Shown: in pieces, positions 59,743 through 64,000 of the stretch
How the letters are laid out: each line of letters starts with the position of its first letter
Numbering within the stretch: the stretch's first letter is position 1
Origin: Deltaproteobacteria bacterium
Lineage (GTDB): Bacteria; Myxococcota_A; UBA9160; UBA6930
Length of the DNA: 64,000 bases
Direction of reading: 5' to 3'
Assembly (NCBI GenBank): GCA_016875395.1
Contig: VGRF01000016.1
Coordinates: forward strand, 1-64,000
Notes under the pieces: generated by a model
What the model saw: the letters and a program-made list of their open reading frames with translations, nothing else
The model's database searches: none
What the model was told of the DNA's origin: nothing
Position numbers and translations under genes: made by a program

Positions 59743-60822
59743 TCACACCTTGTACGAGCGCTCCAGCTTCTCGCGGCTGCGCCCGCGCATCAGCGCGAGC
59801 TCGATCAGGCGATCGAGCAGCGCCGGGTAGGAGACGCCGCTCGCCTGCCAGAGGCGCGGATACATCGACACCTGCGTGAAGCCGGGCAGGCTGTTCAGCT
59901 CGTTCAGCCAGATGCGGTCCGTACCCTTCTCGACGAAGAAGTCGACCCTCGCGAGGCCGGCGCCTTCGAGCACGCGGAACGCCTCCACTGCGAGGCGCTG
60001 CAGCTCCGCCGCGAGCTTCTCGCTCACTTGCGCGGGCACGATCAGCTCGGTGGTCTCGTCGAGGTACTTCGCCTCGTAGTCGTACCACTCCTTGTGCGGA
60101 ACGATCTCGCCCGGCACCGAGGCTTCGGGCCGCTCGTTCCCCAACACCGCGATCTCGATCTCGCGCGCGTTCACGCCCTGCTCGACGAGCACCTTCTCGT
60201 CGTAGCGGAAGGCCTCGCGCAGCGCGGGCGCGAGCTCGGCGCGCGTCTTCACCTTGCTGATGCCCACGGAGGAGCCGGTGTTCGCGGGCTTCACGAAGCA
60301 CGGGAGGCCCACCACTCTTGTTAGGTGGTCGACCAGCGTGTCGAGCATCGCGAGCTCGTGCTTGCGTACCGTCACCCACGGCACGACGGGAATGCCGGCC
60401 GCGGCGAGCAAGCGCTTCGAAACGTCCTTGTCCATCTGGATCGCGGAGCCGAGCACGCCGGCGCCGACGTACGGCACCCCCGCGAGCTCGAGGAAGCCCT
60501 GCAGGCAGCCGTCCTCGCCGCCGGTGCCGTGCACGATGGGCACGATCACGTCGAGCTGCGCAGCGGGCTTGCCGCTGTCGGCCGACACCAAAGTGCGTTG
60601 CCCCGGAATCGCGGGCAGCGTGACCTCGGGCGCAGCGACGACCGCGGCGGGCAGCATCTTCGGTCCGCCGATGTGCCAGCGGCCATCGTGCGAGATCGCG
60701 ATCAGCGAGACGTCGTATCGCGCGGGATCGAGCGCCTGCAGGATCGAGGTCGCGGAGTTGATCGAGACTTCGTGCTCGACCGAGCGACCGCCATACACGA
60801 TGCCGACGCGAATCTTCGCCAC
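59743..60822 (-). CDS. ddl: D-alanine--D-alanine ligase
   Basis: 359 residues from GTG 60822 with a GGGGGA ribosome site. RVGIVYGGRSVEHEVSINSA is the Ddl N-terminus; VIVPIVHGTGGEDGCLQGFL, FVKPANTGSSVGISKVKTRA (ATP site) and IWLNELNSLPGFTQVSMYPR (metal site) complete the ATP-grasp fold. It makes the D-Ala-D-Ala dipeptide of peptidoglycan. It is longer than the common 306-residue DdlB, more like DdlA. Confidence 0.92.
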   Translation of the reverse strand: MAKIRVGIVYGGRSVEHEVSINSATSILQALDPARYDVSLIAISHDGRWHIGGPKMLPAAVVAAPEVTLPAIPGQRTLVSADSGKPAAQLDVIVPIVHGTGGEDGCLQGFLELAGVPYVGAGVLGSAIQMDKDVSKRLLAAAGIPVVPWVTVRKHELAMLDTLVDHLTRVVGLPCFVKPANTGSSVGISKVKTRAELAPALREAFRYDEKVLVEQGVNAREIEIAVLGNERPEASVPGEIVPHKEWYDYEAKYLDETTELIVPAQVSEKLAAELQRLAVEAFRVLEGAGLARVDFFVEKGTDRIWLNELNSLPGFTQVSMYPRLWQASGVSYPALLDRLIELALMRGRSREKLERSYKV

Positions 60823-60912
60823 GCGTTCCCCCTCAGCCTCGAATCTCTCACAGACTCGCAGCAACAAGACAACGGCGCAGCCGCGCGGGTTCTGAAGCGA
60901 CGAATCAAGGGC

Positions 60913-60918
60913 TAGCGT
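60913..60918 (+). promoter_or_regulatory. Putative -10 box (TAGCGT), possibly leaderless
   Basis: TAGCGT lies 8 bases before ATG 60927, so the transcript would start at or near the ATG. Same hexamer as before 16279 and 23546. Lies in the 104-base divergent gap with ddl. Confidence 0.45.
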
Positions 60919-60926
60919 GCGCGGCC

Positions 60927-61772
60927 ATGGCAGACGTGACCGCCGACACGCTCGCGAAGCAGGACGCGCTGTTTGCGCGCCTGCGCGCCGCGGGCCGCGT
61001 GATGGTCGCGTTCAGCGGCGGCGTGGATTCGAGCTACCTCGCCTGGGCGGCGCACCGCGCGCTCGGCGCCGGCGCGCTCGCGGTCACGGCGGTGTCGCCC
61101 TCGTACCCCGAGAGCCACCGCAAGCTCGCAGACGAAGTCGTCGCGCAGTTCGCGCTCGCGCACCGCTTCGTCGACACGCACGAGATGGAGCGCGCTGGCT
61201 ATCGCGCGAACGGGCCGGACCGCTGTTACTTCTGCAAGACCGAGCTGTTCGAAGTGATGGCAAAGCTTCGCAACGAGCTGCGCTTCGACGCGGTCGCCTA
61301 CGGCGTGAACACGGACGACCAGGGCGACTTCCGGCCCGGCCACCGCGCCGCGCAGGAGCACGGCGTGCTCTCGCCGTTCCTCGATGTGGCGCTCTCGAAA
61401 GCGGAGATTCGCGCGCTCTCTCGCGCCGTGGGCTTGCCGACCGCCGACTTGCCCGCGAGCGCGTGCCTCGCTTCGCGCCTCCCGTACGGCACTCAGGTGA
61501 CGCCGGAGCGCCTGCGCCAAGTCGAGCGCGGCGAGGAGGCGCTGCGCGCGCTCGGCTTCCGGCAGGTGCGGCTGCGCCACCACGGCGCAATGGCGCGCGT
61601 CGAGATCGAGCCGAGCGAGCTCGCCCGCGCCCTGACGCCTGAGATGGCGCGCGCGATCTCGGCGGCGATCAAGCCGCTCGGTTTCCGTTACGTCGCGCTC
61701 GATCTCGACGGCTACCGCACCGGCGCGCTCAACGAAGTGCTCACGATCGCCGGAGCCCCGAAGACGGCATGA
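60927..61772 (+). CDS. larE: LarE-like nickel-pincer cofactor sulfurtransferase
   Basis: 281 residues. The PP-loop is VMVAFSGGVDSSYLAWAAH; RCYFCKTELFEVMAKLRNEL and the sacrificial-Cys region ADLPASACLASRLPYGTQVT match LarE, which donates sulfur to the lactate-racemase nickel-pincer cofactor. LarB, LarC and LarA are not in the window. Promoter TAGCGT lies 8 bases upstream. It overlaps the next gene by 4 bases, which suggests co-expression. Confidence 0.88.
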   Translation: MADVTADTLAKQDALFARLRAAGRVMVAFSGGVDSSYLAWAAHRALGAGALAVTAVSPSYPESHRKLADEVVAQFALAHRFVDTHEMERAGYRANGPDRCYFCKTELFEVMAKLRNELRFDAVAYGVNTDDQGDFRPGHRAAQEHGVLSPFLDVALSKAEIRALSRAVGLPTADLPASACLASRLPYGTQVTPERLRQVERGEEALRALGFRQVRLRHHGAMARVEIEPSELARALTPEMARAISAAIKPLGFRYVALDLDGYRTGALNEVLTIAGAPKTA

Positions 61773-62575
61773 GCGGCTTCCCGCGCGTCCGTTGTCACGG
61801 CGCGCCGCGTGATCTCGGGCTCGATCAAGGCGCGGCGTTCGGCGCCGAGATTCGCGCCCTCGTGGCGAGGCGAGGTGGCGGCGCGTTCGCGCGAATGCTC
61901 GCGACGCTGCGCCCGCCCGCGGCGCAGCGCGCGGTCGAGCGCGACACGTACCGTTACTTCCCGCACATGGCGGAGCGCACGGCCGGGTTCGCGCGCGGCG
62001 CAAAGGTGCCGGTGCTCGCGCTCGCGGAGATCTCTGCGCTGCCCGAGCGCGCGCCCGCCGATGCGCTGCGCGTGGTGACGGGCGCGCGCGGCCCGGCGCT
62101 CGCTCGCGCGCTTCCGCCGGACGCGCTGATCGCGCTGCGCGAGAGCGCGCCCGATACCGACTACCGCTCGCTCGAGCTGATCGCCCTCGCGCACGTCGCG
62201 CCGCTACTCGGCGTGAACGAGCACGGGCTGGCGGTGGGCGCGGTGTTGTTGGGCGCGCCCGCCGGCGAGTGCAGCGCGCCCGCCGCACTCCTCGCGCAGG
62301 ACTGTCTGCAGCGCTTCGACCGCGTCGAGAAAGCCGTCGAGTGGATCGAACGCCGCCGCGGCGGCGGGTGCGCGCTGATCGTGCTCGCGGACACGACGGG
62401 CGCGGCTGCCGCGGTCGAGGTCGAGCACGCAGAGCGCAGGCGTGTCGCGCCGCCCGAGCTTCCGCTCAGCGGCAGCACCGCCGATCGCTGCTGCATCGCG
62501 GTGGCGGATCCCGCTTCACGCTCGCTGGCGTGGACCCACGCGGACGGCGCGACGGGCGAGGCGAATCTCTCGTAG
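61769..62575 (+). CDS. C45 (acyl-CoA:penicillin acyltransferase)-like protein lacking the usual Cys
   Basis: 268 residues, coupled to larE by a 4-base overlap. VRCHGAPRDLGLDQGAAFGA resembles the C45-type N-terminus, and LLGVNEHGLAVGAVLLGAPA matches the GVNExGLA region of the family. The autocatalytic Cys that starts the mature chain in that family is not found where expected, so self-cleavage and hydrolase activity are doubtful. It may be an inactive or divergent member. Ends near RSLAWTHADGATGEANLS. Confidence 0.55.
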   Translation: MSGFPRVRCHGAPRDLGLDQGAAFGAEIRALVARRGGGAFARMLATLRPPAAQRAVERDTYRYFPHMAERTAGFARGAKVPVLALAEISALPERAPADALRVVTGARGPALARALPPDALIALRESAPDTDYRSLELIALAHVAPLLGVNEHGLAVGAVLLGAPAGECSAPAALLAQDCLQRFDRVEKAVEWIERRRGGGCALIVLADTTGAAAAVEVEHAERRRVAPPELPLSGSTADRCCIAVADPASRSLAWTHADGATGEANLS

Positions 62576-62654
62576 CGAAGTGATCGCCTGACTCGGCTAA
62601 GCGCGCGCGGCGACCCGCGTAGAGGCGCGCCCACGCGAAGCGCTCGCGCAGCAT

Positions 62655-63323
62655 CTAGCCGAGGGCGAGCTCGCCGCGGTCGACGCCGACGATGAGCTCG
62701 CGCGAGAGCGCAGTCAGCTCGCCCGCGGCGCGCAGCGCGTCGTGAAGGCCCGTCTCGTGGTACTTCGGCTGCCACACGCGCACGCGCTCCAGCGCGGCCC
62801 GCTTGTACGAGACGTTGAGGTCGCTCACGAACTGCGCCGGGCCCGCGTCGAGCGGGTTCTGGTAACGGCCCGCGTCGTAGAAGAAGAGGGCCCAGTTGAG
62901 CGCCTGGTCGCGCTCGTTCTCGATCGCCCCGCCGATCGCTGCGTGCGCTTGCGCTGCGTGCAGCGCTGCGATGCGCGCGCACCAGTCGGCGCGCGGGCGC
63001 GCGTGCTCGTCCGTGAGCGCGACGATCTCGCCGCGCACTGCCGCGATGCCGGCACTGCGGCGCAGGTCGATCGCTTCGTGCGCGATGCCCGGATCGCGCG
63101 AGCGCGAGAGCTCGGCGGTGCCGCTTACCGCGACAAAGCGCACGCGCGAAAAGCGCGCGGCCAGCTCGGCGTGCGCGATCGACTCGTCGACCGGAACGAT
63201 CACCTCGAACGGGGGCGCATCGCGCTGCGCGGCGAGCGCCCCGAGCGCGCCCGCGAGAAACGCACCGCGCGCCGCGGTGGGCGCGACGACGACGGAGAGG
63301 GTGGGGTCCCGGTGGTGCGTCAT
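62655..63323 (-). CDS. Glycosyltransferase family 2, probably truncated
   Basis: 222 residues. HHRDPTLSVVVAPTAARGAF, VIVPVDESIAHAELA and IVALTDEHARPRADWCARIA form a family-2 catalytic domain, followed by FVSDLNVSYKRAALERVRVW. The chain ends LIVGVDRGELALG with TAG at 62655-62657, but the same frame continues MLRERFAWARLYAGRRA, typical of the usual domain after the catalytic part. So an in-frame stop appears to have cut the gene; downstream sequence then dissolves into the antisense of the C45-like gene. Confidence 0.75.
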   Translation of the reverse strand: MTHHRDPTLSVVVAPTAARGAFLAGALGALAAQRDAPPFEVIVPVDESIAHAELAARFSRVRFVAVSGTAELSRSRDPGIAHEAIDLRRSAGIAAVRGEIVALTDEHARPRADWCARIAALHAAQAHAAIGGAIENERDQALNWALFFYDAGRYQNPLDAGPAQFVSDLNVSYKRAALERVRVWQPKYHETGLHDALRAAGELTALSRELIVGVDRGELALG

Positions 63324-63378
63324 GAGCTTTGATCGGCCGCTCGCTTCAGCGGCAAGCGAGATGGCCGAAATTTACGGC

Positions 63379-63384
63379 TAGACT
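63379..63384 (+). promoter_or_regulatory. Putative -10 box (TAGACT)
   Basis: TAGACT lies 30 bases ahead of ATG 63415 and sits in the 91-base gap between the divergent glycosyltransferase and antitoxin genes. Same hexamer as at 32007. Confidence 0.4.
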
Positions 63385-63414
63385 GCAGCGAGTCCATTGC
63401 CAAGGAGAACCAGC

Positions 63415-63645
63415 ATGCCGAAGCGAGAAGTCGCCGTCGGGGATTTCCGGCAGCGGGCCACGGAGCTGGTTCGCCTCGTCGAAAAGACTCGCCAGCCGAT
63501 CCGCATCACGCGGCACGGTGTCCCGGTCGCGGAGCTGCGTCCAGTCTCTTCGGCGTCGGACGACCTGCTCGGTTCGGTGACGTTCCTGGATGACGACCTG
63601 ACGAGGCCGGTTCTCGAACCAGAGGACTGGGAAGCCGCTCGGTGA
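63415..63645 (+). CDS. Phd/YefM-type antitoxin
   Basis: 76 residues from ATG 63415 with AAGGAGA upstream. EVAVGDFRQRATELVRLVEK and RQPIRITRHGVPVAELRPVS are the Phd/YefM DNA-binding and dimerisation part. The C-terminus, TRPVLEPEDWEAAR, is the toxin-binding segment. The PIN toxin gene overlaps its stop. Together they form a type II toxin-antitoxin module. Confidence 0.88.
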   Translation: MPKREVAVGDFRQRATELVRLVEKTRQPIRITRHGVPVAELRPVSSASDDLLGSVTFLDDDLTRPVLEPEDWEAAR

Positions 63646-64000
63646 TCCTGCTCGACACTTCGACGTGGATCTGGAGGACGAGTGAGCCGGCTCGTCTCTC
63701 GCGTGCGGCAAAACGCGCGCTCGAGAGTGCAGATCGCCTGTTGGTCAGCGCAATCAGCATCTGGGAGCTCTCGATGCTCGTCGCGAAACGGCGAATCGCG
63801 TTGGATCGGCCCATCGAGGACTGGGTCGAGGCGGCCCTCGCGCTGCCGGGCGTGGATGTCGTTCAACTCGAGGCGCGGATCGCGATTCGCAGCACACGGC
63901 TGCCTGGCGCGTTTCACCCGGACCCGGCCGATCGCATCATCGTCGCCACTGCCTTGGAGCGCTCGGTCCCGCTCGTCACTCCGGACGACAGGATCCGCGA
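63642..64000 (+). CDS. vapC: VapC-type PIN-domain toxin, 3' partial
   Basis: GTG 63642 opens ILLDTSTWIWRTSEPARL, which carries the first catalytic Asp. SAISIWELSMLVAKRRIALD holds the conserved Glu, HPDPADRIIVATALERSVPL the third acid, and VTPDDRIR the last. This is a PIN ribonuclease of the VapC group. The gene runs to the window edge, so only the last few residues are missing. Expressed with the antitoxin upstream. Confidence 0.88.
   Translation, partial: MILLDTSTWIWRTSEPARLSRAAKRALESADRLLVSAISIWELSMLVAKRRIALDRPIEDWVEAALALPGVDVVQLEARIAIRSTRLPGAFHPDPADRIIVATALERSVPLVTPDDRIR

Overview
GC-rich (roughly 70% by eye), densely packed bacterial chromosome, probably from a deltaproteobacterial-type lineage (Myxococcota- or Binatota-like; lineage is inference). 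The indications are PEP-CTERM C-terminal tails, many F420-type LLM oxidoreductases, amidohydrolases, Rieske and P450 oxygenases, an alkylglycerone-phosphate synthase beside a fatty acyl-CoA reductase, and orphan GspA/GspB. No rRNA, tRNA, CRISPR array, prophage or transposase gene was recognised, and nothing in the window is a taxonomic marker.

Layout. 1-9.2 kb: CoA-transferase end, sulfatase, an inverted pair of orphan PEP-CTERM tails, a YtcJ-type amidohydrolase, a spermidine-synthase-like membrane protein and a Rieske oxygenase with its ferredoxin. 9.3-19.6 kb: amidohydrolases, LLM oxidoreductases, an alpha/beta hydrolase, a CDGSH protein and an M15 peptidase. 19.6-25.8 kb: brnTA, the FAR/AGPS ether-lipid pair, another LLM enzyme, a metallo-beta-lactamase-fold hydrolase. 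25.8-39.4 kb: nitroreductase, a lemA-TPM-TPM operon, crotonase, a D-aminoacylase-like enzyme, a small-protein/nucleotidyltransferase pair, BKACE, hydrolase-SnoaL proteins, a laminin-B PEP-CTERM protein, an SDR and hicBA. 39.5-45.8 kb: RNA methyltransferase, two decayed genes, a TPR protein, P450 and pantothenate kinase. 45.9-58.2 kb: gspAB, a DUF4097/sir2/rhomboid operon, an nth/nudix/LLM operon, a methyltransferase, an HI0933 flavoprotein and Uup. 58.2-64 kb: D-Ala-D-Ala ligase, larE, a C45-like protein, a truncated glycosyltransferase and a Phd/VapC pair cut by the window edge.

Function. Much of the window looks like broad catabolism (ring hydroxylation, amide or ring hydrolysis, CoA-ester processing) with scattered housekeeping and secretion-support genes. 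The most interesting pathway signal is the FAR-AGPS pair, which would make ether-linked glycerolipids. Several toxin-antitoxin modules sit singly between catabolic genes.

Sequence-level structure is the least explained part. A heptamer, TTGTTA(G/C), recurs about 22 times on both strands and in more than one reading frame. A short dispersed repeat occurs four times: it has entered one gene in frame, sits in the ruins of another, and supplies a possible start codon for a third. Three long perfect or near-perfect palindromes lie between genes. Several genes are broken: a membrane protein by frameshift, a GFA-type enzyme, a transglutaminase-like protein and a glycosyltransferase.
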